Below are positions 33,470 through 45,720 of a stretch of DNA of 64,000 nucleotides, piece by piece. Made by a program: the position numbers and the translations under genes. Every line of letters starts with the position of its first letter. The first letter of the stretch is position 1. The notes below the pieces were generated by a model. It saw nothing but the letters and a program-made list of their open reading frames with translations. It was not told the DNA's origin and did not search any database. The stretch lies in assembly GCA_035578175.1 (NCBI GenBank), contig JAQMRL010000006.1, positions 60,443,001-60,507,000 on the forward strand. The letters run 5' to 3'. This DNA is from Catonia carolina (Eukaryota; Arthropoda; Insecta; Hemiptera; Achilidae).

Positions 33470-33802
33470 CAAAAAATAGTTCTGTTTCTTATCACATAGT
33501 CAGCCAAATATATATAACTGAACTATTTAAAAACTGAAGAGGTAGAGGTGTAAAAGACACTAATCAGAGTTATCTGCTCTGAGAGTAATGAATTTCACTA
33601 TACAGCTAGACCCTGTGGTGAATGAAGTGAAAGTGTCATTTACAGGGTGGAAAGTGGGTGCTTTTCGGAGGGTCTGGCATGCTGATGAGCATACTCTTTC
33701 AACTCAGTGAGGAAGGCAATAGTAAACCACCTCACTCCTCGTTTTTACTTAGTAAAACCTCTAGAGGTTCAAACCAGTCTTTTGGCTGATGACCTAAACA
33801 CA
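33470..33802 (+). mobile_element. SINE-A copy, 5'-truncated
   Basis: Begins near ACAAAAAATAGTTCTGTTTC and ends CTGATGACCTAAACACAAT. Confidence 0.75.
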
Positions 33803-34193
33803 ATATAAATATAGTATAATAATAGCTAATATACGCTAAGTAAAAATATAAATTATATTAAGTATAATACACAATTTATCTAAATTCATATAATATAATA
33901 AAACATTTTACTTAACAATATAATTAATTATTAATTAATTCTTTATTTTATATAATATTTAATTTCTTTTTTAACTAAATGATCAAACAATACCGGACAC
34001 CCAGTTAAGGAGTTTGTTTTCAATTCCTCATTGTGTTTATGTAGCAGGGATTTATCTGGTAACAAATTTAAAAGTACCGATATAAATTTATAAAATAATT
34101 TATAATAATAATATTAATAAAAATAATTATTATTATTTCATTGGAAAAAAATGTTTTAGGGTTACAAACATAAATAACTTGCCAATAGCAGGT
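33803..34193. other. no gene recognised; AT-rich
   Basis: TATAATA-type low-complexity sequence with no feature supported. Confidence 0.5.
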
Positions 34194-34530
34194 GTTGTTG
34201 TTTAGGTCATCAGCCGAAAAACTGCTTTGAACCTCTAGAGGCTTAACTAAGTAAAACGAGGAGTGGGATGGATGATACGGGCCCTCCGAAAAGGATCTAC
34301 TTTCCACTCTGCAAATGACACCTTCACTTCATTCACCATAAGGTCTGGCTGTATAGTGAAATTCAATACTCTCAGACTAGTGTCTTCTACACCTCCACCT
34401 CTTCTACTTTTAAATTCTTCAGTTATAAAACTGACTGATCATGTGATAAGAAACAGAACTAATTTTTGTAGCCCTGGAACTAGCAGATCAAGTGAAAATA
34501 ATTTAACACTCCACCTGCCCGTTATTTGCC
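34194..34530 (-). mobile_element. SINE-A copy with internal deletion
   Basis: Starts GTTGTTGTTTAGGTCATCAG on plus and ends CCACCTGCCCGTTATTTGCC. The segment between GAGGAGTGGGATGG and GGGCCCTCCGAAAAG lacks about 60 bp. It is head-to-head with the next copy. Confidence 0.75.
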
Positions 34531-34534
34531 CATT

Positions 34535-34917
34535 ACAGGCAAGTAAGGTGTTAAATTCTTAGTACTCGATCAGCTAGTTCCAGGGCAACAAAAATAGTTC
34601 CGTTTCTTATCACGTGTTCACCCAATTATTTGACTGAACCATTTAAGAACAGAAAAGGGAGAGGTGTAAAAGACACAAGTCATAGTTATCTCCTCTGACA
34701 GTAATGAATTTCATTACACAGCTAGACACTATGGTGAATGAGGTGAATGTGTCATTTGCAGAGTGGAAAGTAGATGCTTTTCAGAGAGCCTGGCATAATG
34801 ATAAGCATACTTTTCCATTCAGTAAAAAAGGTATGGGTAAACCACCTCACTCCGCGTTTTACTTAATAAAGCCTCTAGAGGTTCAAACCAGCCTTTCGGC
34901 TCATGACCTTAACAACA
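34535..34917 (+). mobile_element. SINE-A copy (older subfamily), near full length
   Basis: Starts ACAGGCAAGTAAGGTGTTAA and ends CTCATGACCTTAACAACAA. It abuts the minus-strand copy to its left within a few bases, so the two 5' heads form an inverted pair. Confidence 0.8.
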
Positions 34918-36067
34918 AATGTGTAGTAGATACACTGTAAGAAAATTAATTTTGAAAACGTTTCTAAAAATAATGGAGAAACCGGAAAACCTATGTACGT
35001 TAGTATACTTTTTTTCTATATAAGTTTCATTGATGGAGGTAGCTTACCCTGGCGGAGCGCGAATTTATGTGCCAACAAATAAACGATTAAAGACTAGCTA
35101 ACTGGAAAAATCCACAATAAAACAAATACAAAAAAAAATGATGAAAGGTTCTTTCTGTATTTACATAAATTACCAGTATTCCATTAAACAGGAAGAACTC
35201 GTTAAAAAAATCCTTCACAGTACAGTGTAGTTAAATTATAATTATAGCCGCAAGGAGCGTTGTAGAGTAGTACATCATTTAGAGATCATGTTTGCATCCG
35301 TTGCCATGGCAACACTGCATTTAAACTGAAGTATCTCATGTCCGAATATTGACTCACGTTACCGTACAGAAAACAACCCACATAGCATATCGTATTTTCA
35401 CATAAACAGTAATATGCTTGTTGAAATATACGAGAAAATAGAATTTAAAAACTTTATACGTTTATGTACTAAAATTTTTTCGACAAAGATAAAATTAAGA
35501 TCTAACAAATTAAATAAAAAAATCGCTTTCACGCGTCTCTTGGCTGGTGGCAATTTTTAAAAAGGCTTACCTTTGACTTATGGCAAAAACCATTAGCAAT
35601 TTCTGTATCTACTCTTTAAGAATCGAATGACACTATTTTTGTTTCCAAATTCCGATTTTAATTATTTGACTTCCGGTTTTGGGCCAGTTCCGATCAAAAC
35701 CCAAAATTTCAAACTCAGTTTTATGCCCACTACCTGTTTATGTAGATTACGAATCCGAAAACCGCTCATTGCTATATTTTGCTATAATTTCTGATATCTG
35801 GGTGTGACGGACGGACGAATGCAGGGAAATTATAGATGACAATTTTTAAAATTACCACCAATAAAAAGATACCTACGGTAATGTACCTGTTTAAGGCTGC
35901 ACATAAATGCTGAAGGTCTCAGGTTCGAATTCCGGGAAATAACTCACACAAATATAAGTAATAACTGAATTTTGTAGCTTATTTAAAATCACTTTAACAA
36001 ATCAACATGTTCAAAGAACAAGCACGAATAGATGGACTACACATTTTCTACTAATAAACCAAATACA
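34918..36067. other. no gene recognised; one tRNA-like scrap
   Basis: Mostly unique-looking. At about 35885-35945 (plus), TGCTGAAGGTCTCAGGTTCG followed by AATTCCGG resembles a B box of a decayed tRNA-SINE. Near 35690-35820 is a stretch with repeated CCGATT/CCGGTTTT words of unknown origin. Confidence 0.4.
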
Positions 36068-36640
36068 TAACTTCTTCTTCTTACTATTAAGGATTAGGCA
36101 TACACCTGTTCCGAACTCACAAACCATTCTGTACGTCTACACAAACACGAGACATTCCAATCTGTACATCTAGACTACTGCCATCTTCTTCGAGGTCTTC
36201 CCACCTCCCTTCTTCCAACTGAAACATATTCCATCACTTTTAGAGGTATTCTCTCCTCTGGCATCCATTCCAAATGTCGCCTCCATTGTTTCCGGTACTC
36301 CTCCACTTTTTCATTCAAGCTAAATACACCCAACTCGGATCTAATTTTATCGTTATGTATTAGATCCAGCCTCGAGCAGCCCTTCACCCTTCTTGAAAAC
36401 CTCATTTCAGCTGCTTGGATCCTATTTTCTTGGCGTTTTGTGGTAACCCATGACTCACTTCTATAAAGAAGGACTGGGGCTGCCATTACCTTGTAGAACT
36501 TCACTACTGTCTCTGTTCTAGCTCTGTTACCCAGTGTGCTGTTAATGGTACCACAAATAGCTTGAAATTTATTTATTTTATTTACAACATCCAAGTCCCT
36601 ATCAAAGCTCACATCGCAACCCTGCTAGTTACAGTGAGAC
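36068..36640 (-). pseudogene. LINE 3' end, reverse-transcriptase C-terminus
   Basis: A 145-codon frame (36612-36175) reads INKFQAICGTINSTLGNRAR, then VKFYKVMAAPVLLYRSESWV and EERIPLKVMEYVSVGRREVG, ending GRPRRRWQ and a stop. This is the post-RT segment typical of many insect LINEs, in which a GSETW motif follows a VLLY block; here it is RSESW. After the stop the minus strand continues to AAGAAGAAGAAG (about 36068), a (GAA)n-like tail. The element is heavily 5'-truncated. It is a different family from 26152-26744 and close to the one at 63066-63700. Confidence 0.75.
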
Positions 36641-37041
36641 ACCTGATCTAATACTACATTACTAAACACATAACAAACCTCTAAACAGCCCCGTGTCACT
36701 TGGAAGACAGAATAAGGAAAAATTCGAAAAATTGATAGCTTCACCTTGAGAAGGTAATACAAACAAAGATCAGCGAAAAGGAACTAAACGTCAACATGGG
36801 CGGAAGATACGGCCGCTATATTCTGAAGAACTTAATACAGGTATAAAGAGAAAGCTCTGTCGCGACAAGGCAAGATCAGATTTATAATACTGTGATAAAA
36901 TCTCCGAGTCTGTACATGAGTAGATGAATTAGAAGGGCTTGGTAAGTCTAAGAGAAGCAAAGAGATTTGAGAGAAAGATCAAATCAATGATAAAGAATCT
37001 GAAGATAATAAATGAAAGGTAAAGGTAAATCAGGCCCATAA
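36641..37041. other. no gene recognised
   Basis: Purine-rich sequence (GAAAGATCAAATC, GAAGATAATAAATG). No frame or element supported. Confidence 0.45.
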
Positions 37042-37420
37042 CAAGAAAGTGGAGAGGTAAATTATTTACTAGTGTGATGGGCTACAAAAAATAGTTCTGT
37101 TTCTTATCCCATGGTCAGCCAACTGTATGACTAAATCATTAAGAACAGAAGAGGTAGAGGTGTAAAAGACACTAGTCATAGTTATCTCCTCTGAAAGTAA
37201 TGAATTTCAATATACAGCCAGAACCTGTGGTGAATGACGTGAAGGTGACATTTGCAGAGAGAAAGTAGATGCTTTTCACAGAGCCTGGCATGCTAATGAA
37301 CATGCTTTTCTACTCAGTAAGGAAGACACTGGTAAACCAACTCACTCCTTGTATTACTTAGTAAAGCCACTACAGGTTCAAACCTTCCTTTCGGCTGATG
37401 ACCTAAATAACAACAATGGC
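37042..37420 (+). mobile_element. SINE-A copy (older subfamily), 5'-truncated
   Basis: From GTAAATTATTTACTAGTGTG to GATGACCTAAATAACAACAA. Confidence 0.75.
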
Positions 37421-38656
37421 TGAAACAAAATATTAAAATACGGACACCAGTTTTTGTCTTATTCGGAAGAATTGTAACTAAAATATGAATGCCACTAATA
37501 AATTATGCTCAGCATCCCATACAACATTCGTTCTTAAAAGCTCACTCGCAAGCTCCAACAGAAATCAGAGTTCCGAGAACGTACGAGCTTATACCGGTTA
37601 CGAAAACGAGAATAACTGTACAAGAAAACATAAGAATAATGGAAACCAATACAAAACGATAACTCAATACACCTGTACACAAAGGATATCAACCGGTTAA
37701 CAAAACACAAAATTTTTAAGCCTCTAAACAATAGACCTAAGATTTCGAATACGTGGTTTAAAAATAAGCCAGATACTTAGCAAACTGGAATAAACAGGAA
37801 AACCTAAAAACTTAATCACAGAAAATATAGAAGACCGAATAATTTCAGAAAACTGATTACTGACTTTAAGAGCTTCCATTAAGAACTAAAACAGAACACA
37901 GTCTGGACGAAAGAAAGGAGAACACAGTACAGTAAAAGAATGCTGAGAATGTGCCGCAAAATACTTTACAGAAATTTTTTAAGTTATTTTAAGTGCACTA
38001 AAATCGCATTTACAGGAAAAATAACTAATAAAATCACTTGGATGCCCAAATCAAAAGAAATATAATTAAAAGTTTGATTACAAAAAATAAATATAAATGG
38101 AAACAAAATTGTATTCAAATTTAATTCAGAATGTAACAATATGAATATAAGAATGGCTACAAAAGCCATTTGAATATATCCTACAAAATCCACGATGCAT
38201 AATTCTTCCATAAAACGGGAATTTTCATAAGCCTAAAGACATAAAATGACTACTTTTATAATCTCATTACATTTAAAGATACAGAAGGAATCTATTCACA
38301 GTGAACAATGAAATTGTGTAGTTCTATTTTAAAGTAGCAGAATCAAACAGTTAAAGTAACTTTATTAAAAAGTTCAGAATACTTATGAGCAAAGTTCTAA
38401 CAGAAAAGCAATCCGATAAAATTAAAACAGATCAACTTCAAAACTGATACAATTCAAATTTATATCTAATAACCGTTTCGGTAGAGTAATTTATTGTTAG
38501 AAGGTTGATCACAGGTTAGACCTAGAAAAACTTCCCACAATTTCTTTCAATTCGTCAATTCTAACAGAGTTCGTCAAACAATAATTATAAACCAGACAAT
38601 TAATTTAGTTTTACTAAAAATATTCTTCTTGCCTTTACTTTTTCTTGCTCTATATA
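37421..38656. other. no gene recognised
   Basis: A-rich unique-looking DNA. Frames of 65-75 codons on both strands have no motif and are not called. Confidence 0.5.
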
Positions 38657-38664
38657 AATATATT

Positions 38665-39067
38665 TTGCCCATAACAGACAGGTGGAGTGTCAAATTATTT
38701 ACACTCAATCTGTTCATTGCAGGGCTAAAATAAATAGTTTTGTTTCTTATCACATGGTCAGCCAATTGAAATGACTGAATCATTTAAGAACAGAAGAGGT
38801 AGAGGTGTACTGTGACACTAATCAGAGTTATCTCTCCTGAAAGTAATGGATTTCATTATACAGCCAGACCCTGTGGTGAATGAAGTGAAGGTGTCATTTG
38901 CAGAGTGGAAAATATGTGCTTTTCAGAGGGCCCGGCATGCTGATAAGTGTACTTTTCCACTCAGTGAGGAAAGCAATGGTAAACCACCTCACTCCTCGTT
39001 TTACTTAGTAAAACCTCTACAGGTTCAAACCAGCTTTTCGGCTGATGACCTAAACAACAACAACATG
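38665..39067 (+). mobile_element. SINE-A copy, good reference for the family
   Basis: Full length, 403 bp, from TTGCCCATAACAGACAGGTG to CTAAACAACAACAACATG. Flanked by exact AATATATT at 38657-38664 and 39068-39075. The 3' tail is (AAC)n and the central GGTAAACCACCTCACTCCTC and GGTTCAAACCAGC blocks are well kept. I see no convincing A box plus B box pair in the 5' head, so the pol III origin is unproven. The family may instead be a short LINE-derived retroposon. At least 24 copies are in the window. Confidence 0.9.
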
Positions 39068-39099
39068 AATATATTGTAGTGAAGGAAATTGCCCAAACC

Positions 39100-39490
39100 A
39101 GGCAGGTAGTATGTTGAATTATTTCGACTCTACGTGCTAATTCCAGAGCTATAAAAAATAGTTTTGTTTCTTATCTCATTGTCAGTTAATTATATAACTG
39201 AAGCATTTCAGAAAGAGGTAGAAGAGGTAGAGGTGTAAAAAGACACTAGTCATAGTTATCTCCTTTGAAAGTAATGAATTTAATTATAGGTACAGTTACG
39301 CCATGTAGTGATTACGTGAAAGTGACATTTGCAGGGTGGAAACTACATGCTTCTCAGCGGTCCCGGCATGCTGATACGGACATTATTTCACTCAGTGAGG
39401 AAGACAATGGTAAACCACCTCACTCCTCGTTTTAGAAGTAAAGCCTCTACAGGTTCTAACCAGATTTTTGACTGATGACCCAAAAACAAC
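39100..39490 (+). mobile_element. SINE-A copy (older subfamily)
   Basis: From ACCAGGCAGGTAGTATGTTG to GATGACCCAAAAACAACAG. More diverged than its left neighbour. Confidence 0.75.
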
Positions 39491-39493
39491 AGA

Positions 39494-40145
39494 AAAGGAA
39501 AGTATTGTTTTCATGTTGATTTTTTGAAATCGAGTTTTCGCCGAATATATACGTTTTCAGGCCCCCTGAACCAAAAAAAACATTGGTCTGTGTATATATG
39601 TGTATGAACAAAGTATCTCAAAAATGGAATATTGTACGAAGTTGAAACTGTAGGCCTAAACTTACGTTAGGTACCACTAGCGGACCCGACACAAACATTT
39701 TCACGATTTTTTTAAAAATCACATCATTTACTCCTTTTTAACGCTCTATACGATAGCGTACGGGCTGTCTGCTAAAATTCTTGGGGAGCCTATGCTTTCG
39801 TAGGAAAAAATGCCTTTTTTTAAATTGCAGCCTTACTACGCATTCTAGAGCAAAAGTGTAATGATCAAATTTGCAGAACATGAACATATACCTACAACTT
39901 TTAATTCAAGGGATTTCTGTACAACGCTTATATCATCGTTAATTAGTAATTTTGTGTGTATTTTTTCACCAAAATAGGTAACAAATAGGATTTTTTAATA
40001 TTGCGGCCATAGTATCAATTTCACGAAAAAAGTGTATTTATAATAAAAGTTATAAAAAATTAAAGTATCTACAAATTTTATTTCCAGAATTTTCTTCTAC
40101 AGATCCTATTTAGCGTCAATTAGAGATTTTTTTAAGTCGAATGGA
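39494..40145 (+). mobile_element. family B copy, missing both terminal segments
   Basis: From AAAGGAAAGTATTGTTTTCA through ATTGGTCTGTGTATATATGTG to TTTTTAAGTCGAATGGACG. The TG tract has decayed to GTGTATATATGTGTATG. Confidence 0.7.
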
Positions 40146-40169
40146 CGTTAATGCTGTAAGCTTAATAGA

Positions 40170-40567
40170 TTGTTGTTTAGGTCAACAGCCGAAAGGCTGG
40201 TTTGAACCTCTAGAGGTTTTACTAAGTAAAAACGAAGAGTAAGGTGGTTTACTATTTGCCTTCCTCACTGAGTTGAAAGAGTATGCTTATCAGCATGCCA
40301 GGCCCTCCGAAAAGCACTCACTTTCCACCCTGCAAATGACAACTTCACTTCATTCACCACAGGGTCTGGCTGCATAGTGAAATTCATTACTCTCAGAGGA
40401 GATAACTCTGACTATTGTCTTTTACACCTCTACCACTTCTGTTCTTAAATAGTTCAGTCATATAAGTGGCTGACTATGTGATAAGAAACAGAACTATTTT
40501 TTTTAGCCCTGGACCAAACAGATAGAGTGCAATTAAAATAACACTCCACCTGCCTTTTTTGGGCATA
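40170..40567 (-). mobile_element. SINE-A copy with 12-bp target duplication
   Basis: Full length. Flanked by exact AAGCTTAATAGA at 40158-40169 and 40568-40579. The 12 bp here, against 7-11 bp elsewhere, shows that duplication length varies, as expected for retroposition and not for a cut-and-paste transposon. Confidence 0.9.
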
Positions 40568-40579
40568 AAGCTTAATAGA

Positions 40580-40960
40580 ATAGGGGTTAATACTGTATTT
40601 CCGGTTCAAAGCTAAAAATTGAACTCAGAATCTAGCAAACTACACCAAGGGACAGTAGTTCTTAATTATAATTTTTATAAATTGTGACCGTAAATAATAC
40701 TACTTTAATCGGGACTTATATATGTCCCGTTTACTAACACTGCATTTATCTGTGCAGTAACAGTTTAAATTGCCTAGTTGACAATCGGAACTTCTAAATC
40801 GCACCTCGTCTGATTTTTTTAACAATAAGGGCCCGAAAAATACACCAGATCGTGTTACCTCTGTATTGAATTAAGCCATTACATGTGGTACATATGCGTC
40901 TAACCCAGGGCTGTTACTTGTACTTCCGAGATTTTATTATTGTGCGGTCTAGAAAGAGAT
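40580..40960. other. no gene recognised; possible tRNA-like scrap
   Basis: A minus-strand CCCTTGGTGTAGTTTGCTAG with GAGTTCAATTTTTAGC near 40615-40670 resembles a decayed tRNA-SINE head. Nothing else is seen. Confidence 0.35.
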
Positions 40961-40971
40961 AAAGTTAATTT

Positions 40972-41367
40972 GTTGTTGTTTAGGTCATCAGCCGAAAAGC
41001 TGGTTTGAACCTGTAGAGGTTTTACTAAGTAAAATGAGGAGTGACGTGGTTTACCATTGCCTTCCTCACTGAATAGAAAAGTATGCTTATCAGCATGCCG
41101 AGCCCTCTGAAAAGCACATATTTTCCACTCTGCAAATGACACCTTCACTTCATTCACCACAGGGTCTGGCTGTATAATGAAATCCATTACTTTCAGAGGC
41201 GATAACTCTAATTAGTGTCTTTTACACCTCTACCTCTTCTTTTCTTAAATGATTCAGTCATTTAATTGGCTGACCATGTGATAAGAAACAGAACTATTTA
41301 TTTTAGCCCTGCAATAAACAGATAGAGTAAATAATTTGACTCTCCACCTGTCTGTTATGGGTAGAAA
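40972..41367 (-). mobile_element. SINE-A copy (younger subfamily) with target duplication
   Basis: Full length on minus. Flanked by exact AAAGTTAATTT at 40961-40971 and 41368-41378. Confidence 0.9.
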
Positions 41368-41515
41368 AAAGTTAATTTATAAAACAAATAAATGGAAATT
41401 GCAATTTTAATTTTGTAATAAAAACATTTCAGTTGCGATTTTCGGTTAATAGCAGTATAGTATACAGAAACTGAAAATTCCACCTGGAAGTCAATGATTG
41501 ACATTTACCAGAACA

Positions 41516-42568
<1,053 letters not shown>

Positions 42569-43218
42569 AAAATTATAAATATTAAAAGAGATTTTTAAAG
42601 TTTTATGACAACTAGACTGTAGTTAAAAGTTTAATAATAGTAGTAGTAGTAATAAGTTTTGCCAAAAAATTAATTAATAATTCATGAGTTAATTTCCATA
42701 AACAAGATGCACTTGAAAATTATATGAGTGATGTTGAAGGAAGAGGGTAGATAAAAAAAGTGTGGATGAATGAAAAGGGGGGGAGGGTGAGAGTTTTGGT
42801 CGTACTATTTAGAACCCTTTTCAGTACGGTGGGTGGTTGAATGTTGAAAACTCATAGTCAACTGACTAACAAAATGCTGAAGGTGGTAGTCTGGTCGGAA
42901 TCATCCCCACATCCCTCAGTTCTCTTATCCCTCATTACACTTGAGCGATTCTACTGGTAGGGTAAGTGAGGGGGGGATGGAATGTAGAGTTTATAGGGGT
43001 GGAAAGGCAAGGGGGTGGGGGATTTGGTGAGTCATCATCATCAACAGCAGTAGCATCATCCTGCGAGAGACGCGCTGGTTATTTTTTTGGCCACACGCCA
43101 GGCATAGTAGACAATCGCACCATCTCTGCACGATAATCTCGTAGTGTGGCACTGTATAAACTCGTAGATATAAGTCTATAGAAAAACCTACAATACAAAT
43201 CGAGTACAAATACAAATA
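42569..43218. other. no gene; G-rich patches
   Basis: G runs at 42777-42786 and 42960-43022 (GGGGTGG, GGGGGTGGGGG) could form G-quadruplexes on the plus strand. CATCATCATCAACAGCAGTA lies near 43034. No gene recognised. Confidence 0.5.
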
Positions 43219-43544
43219 CAGTGGAGCGTCAGTTAGCCGATCTAATTGGGACCAGAGCGGTTCGGATAATCAAATACGCTAAATACAGTAATTTAATAGA
43301 TACACTATACTGCAACAATGCAATATAACCTAAATGTTTAACAGGTTAATAAAGGCTAACATAAACTTTGATTTAGAAAAAAAAACCACTAATTTATTGC
43401 AATTGTAGAGTACAATCAATAATATCATAAAAATAAAGGGAAAAATACATTATTTCAAAACTGAATAAATTAACGAAGTAAACTAGTAGGTTAAAATCTG
43501 TAAGGAAATATTTTTTAACACACTTAATATTCCTGCCAGTGGTG

Positions 43545-44040
43545 GTTTGGTCAATAAGGAATACTTTTTGGGAGTTATGCGTGGTTTGCGTGAAGCAACG
43601 CGCCGAAAATTTTTAGAATTGTGCCAAAACTGTTAGTGGAAATTGCATCACGATAATGCTCACGCTCACACTTCATTGCTTTTCCGTAATTTTTGGCAAA
43701 CAACAACACCATTATGTTACCTCAGCCACCATATTCACCGGTCAAGACCCCCGGCAATTTCTTTCTATACCCGAAGCTGAAGAGAACCATGAAAGGACGA
43801 CGTTTTGCCACCATTGATGACATAAAACCAGAATCACTAAAGGAACTGAAAGCTATACCAAAAAGTTAGTTTTAGAAATGCTTCCAAAATTGGAAAAAGC
43901 TCTAGCACAAGTGTATCATATCTGAAGTGGATGACTTTGAAGGGGACAAAATTAATAAAGATGAATAAATAAAGATATTTTAAGAAAAACTAAAATTCTC
44001 ATCATTTTTTCGATCAAACCTAGTTCATACTATACAGTAA
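43545..44040 (+). pseudogene. mariner transposase remnant, C-terminal half
   Basis: In plus-strand frames the text reads LGVMRGLREATRRKF, then HHDNAHAHTS (second catalytic Asp region), a degraded PYSPD block and KLKRTMKGRRFATIDDIK, and then ends. The third catalytic Asp is lost (SPVKTPGNF where mariners have SPDLAPCDF). Stops and frameshifts are present. It is clearly a different mariner lineage from that at 50044-50978. It lies inside the Tigger-like element, so it inserted later. Confidence 0.75.
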
Positions 44041-44069
44041 TTATTAAAAAAATCTTATTAAATTTTCTT

Positions 44070-44219
44070 TTAAATTAAGACTGAACTTATTTTTGTGGTA
44101 GCAATATTTCTCATTCCTTTTAGTAACAATGCTTCAGCAGCACTAAATTCATGCTGTTTTTCGCACTATAGCATTGCAGTATTTAGGACAGTAAAGTCAT
44201 CAGCGTGAGTAAATATGTA
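44070..44219 (-). pseudogene. Tigger/pogo transposase C-terminal remnant
   Basis: One minus-strand frame reads FTHADDFTVLNTAML, a stop, then CEKQHEFSAAEALLLKGMRN and IATTKISS. This resembles the tail of jerky/Tigger-type DDE_1 transposases, where a WxEQQ-x-xSA block precedes LLLKRLRxIAxxK. The stop (TAG) stands where Trp would be expected. About 49 codons survive. Confidence 0.6.
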
Positions 44220-44291
44220 TTGTTCCATCAATGGTGGTTCGGATAATTGACAGTTCGGATCTCTGACGTTCAGATAATCGACGCTTCTGTG

Positions 44292-44948
44292 CAGTTTTGT
44301 AGTGGTTCAGACGGTTAAATTTGCGTAAAAGTATCTTTTAACCAGAAATGGTCACATATACCAATTTTTCATATGACAATAAAACCACTGCACCATCAAT
44401 TCATTTAAAATACAATATTTAACCAACTTATTAATCAATGCACTTTAAAAAAATATATAAACATGAATACAACATACGTATTCCAAAAATTCAAAACCGG
44501 AATGTGTGAACGATAAAACCTTAGCACAATAACATAATTATATCAAAAATACAAAAACATTCCATTTCCTAAAAAAACTATATCCTATGCTAATAAACAT
44601 TATGGACGCATGACTCTCACGGCAAATTTAGAAATCCAAGAGTTCACCGAGCATTTTATCAGTATAAGATCCAGTTCATTAAGCTTAGCGTATAACCTTT
44701 TTTTATTAAGCAATTAAAACACGACTTGGCTGCCTCCACAGATCAGTTTCGAGGGTTAGAATGTTCTACCCATCGAAAGGCAGAAAAGGCACTCCAAACG
44801 AATGCCTGGTCAGTCTGTTTAGCTTACTGCGCATTACAGTAACCTACCCATTCACTACCCAAAATTTTTACTTTTCACACAAAACACTATGATAACCAAC
44901 AATAAAGTTTAGAAATAAATTTATTACCTTCTGAAGGAACACCGTGTT
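44292..44948. other. no gene recognised
   Basis: AT-rich sequence with no element recognised. Confidence 0.5.
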
Positions 44949-45210
44949 TTAGCATAAGTGACAAAAACTCGTTTCACCGAATAAACAATTTTTGAGGCCC
45001 CCTGATCCCAAAAATCATGTATTTAGCGATTCGTTTGTGTGTGTGTGTGTGTGTGTGTATGTGTGTGAGAAATATCTCAAGAACGGAATATCTTACAGTC
45101 GAAACTTGAAATTTAAGTTAGTTTTAGCATAAGTGACAAAACTCATTTCACCGAATAAACAATTTTTGAGGCCCCCTGAACCCAAAAACCATGTATTTAG
45201 CGATTCGTTT

Positions 45211-45262
<52 letters not shown>

Positions 45263-45322
45263 AAGAGAGAGAGAAAGAGAAAGAACGGAATATCTTACAG
45301 TCGAAACTTGAAATTTAAGTTA
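44949..45322 (+). repeat. tandem duplication within family B, two TG tracts
   Basis: Unit 1 (about 44949-45122) and unit 2 (about 45123-45322) both run from TTTTAGCATAAGTGACAAA through GAGGCCCCCTGA and GCGATTCGTTTG to GAAACTTGAAATTTAAGTTAG. They differ mainly in the TG tract: about 10 repeats plus TATG in the first, and a longer tract followed by GAGAGAGAAAGAGAAAG in the second. Confidence 0.85.
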
Positions 45323-45720
45323 GAATCACTAGAAGACCCTATTATAAATAGGCCCTATTTAAATTTTGAAAATTTTGAAAACCAGTCAACCGGAAACACA
45401 GGTTTATTAGTGCGATTTTCTATCATTGCAATTTTTCAAAAACGGCTCCTACGATTTCTTTTTCTAAAATCGCCTCATTTACAATTTTTTAATTCTCTAC
45501 AAGATATGAAGTGCCATGTCTGCAAAAATTCTTCAGGGTTGTGCTGTCGTGATAATTTTTTTTAGGTTTGCGGCCTTAAAACGCATTTCAAGGCAAAAGC
45601 GTACACAATCATAATTTGTTGAAAAATAAAAACGCTACAACTTTTGACTTTTCTGAAGAAACATCGCGTTTTAGTAAAAGTTACAAATTTACTGACTTTA
45701 AAATCATGTAAACTAATTGA
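45323..45720 (+). mobile_element. family B interior, diverged
   Basis: Continues the duplicated unit with AACCAGTCAACCGGAA, CAAAAACGGCTCCTACGATT, CTCTACAAGATATG and GCATTTCAAGGCAAAAGCG. It ends near ATCGCGTTTTAGTAAAAG. Confidence 0.6.

Larger units (their letters stand above)
43219..44291 (-). mobile_element. Tigger/pogo-like element, internally deleted
   Basis: The left end, TA|CAGTGGAGCGTCAGTTAG (43217 on), and the right end, GACGCTTCTGTG (44280-44291), are inverted versions of each other with mismatches. Both carry CGGATAATTGAC/CGGATAATCAA-type words typical of pogo-like termini. A transposase C-terminus remnant lies just inside the right end. The element has lost most of its interior and then received a mariner insertion. 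Confidence 0.65.
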
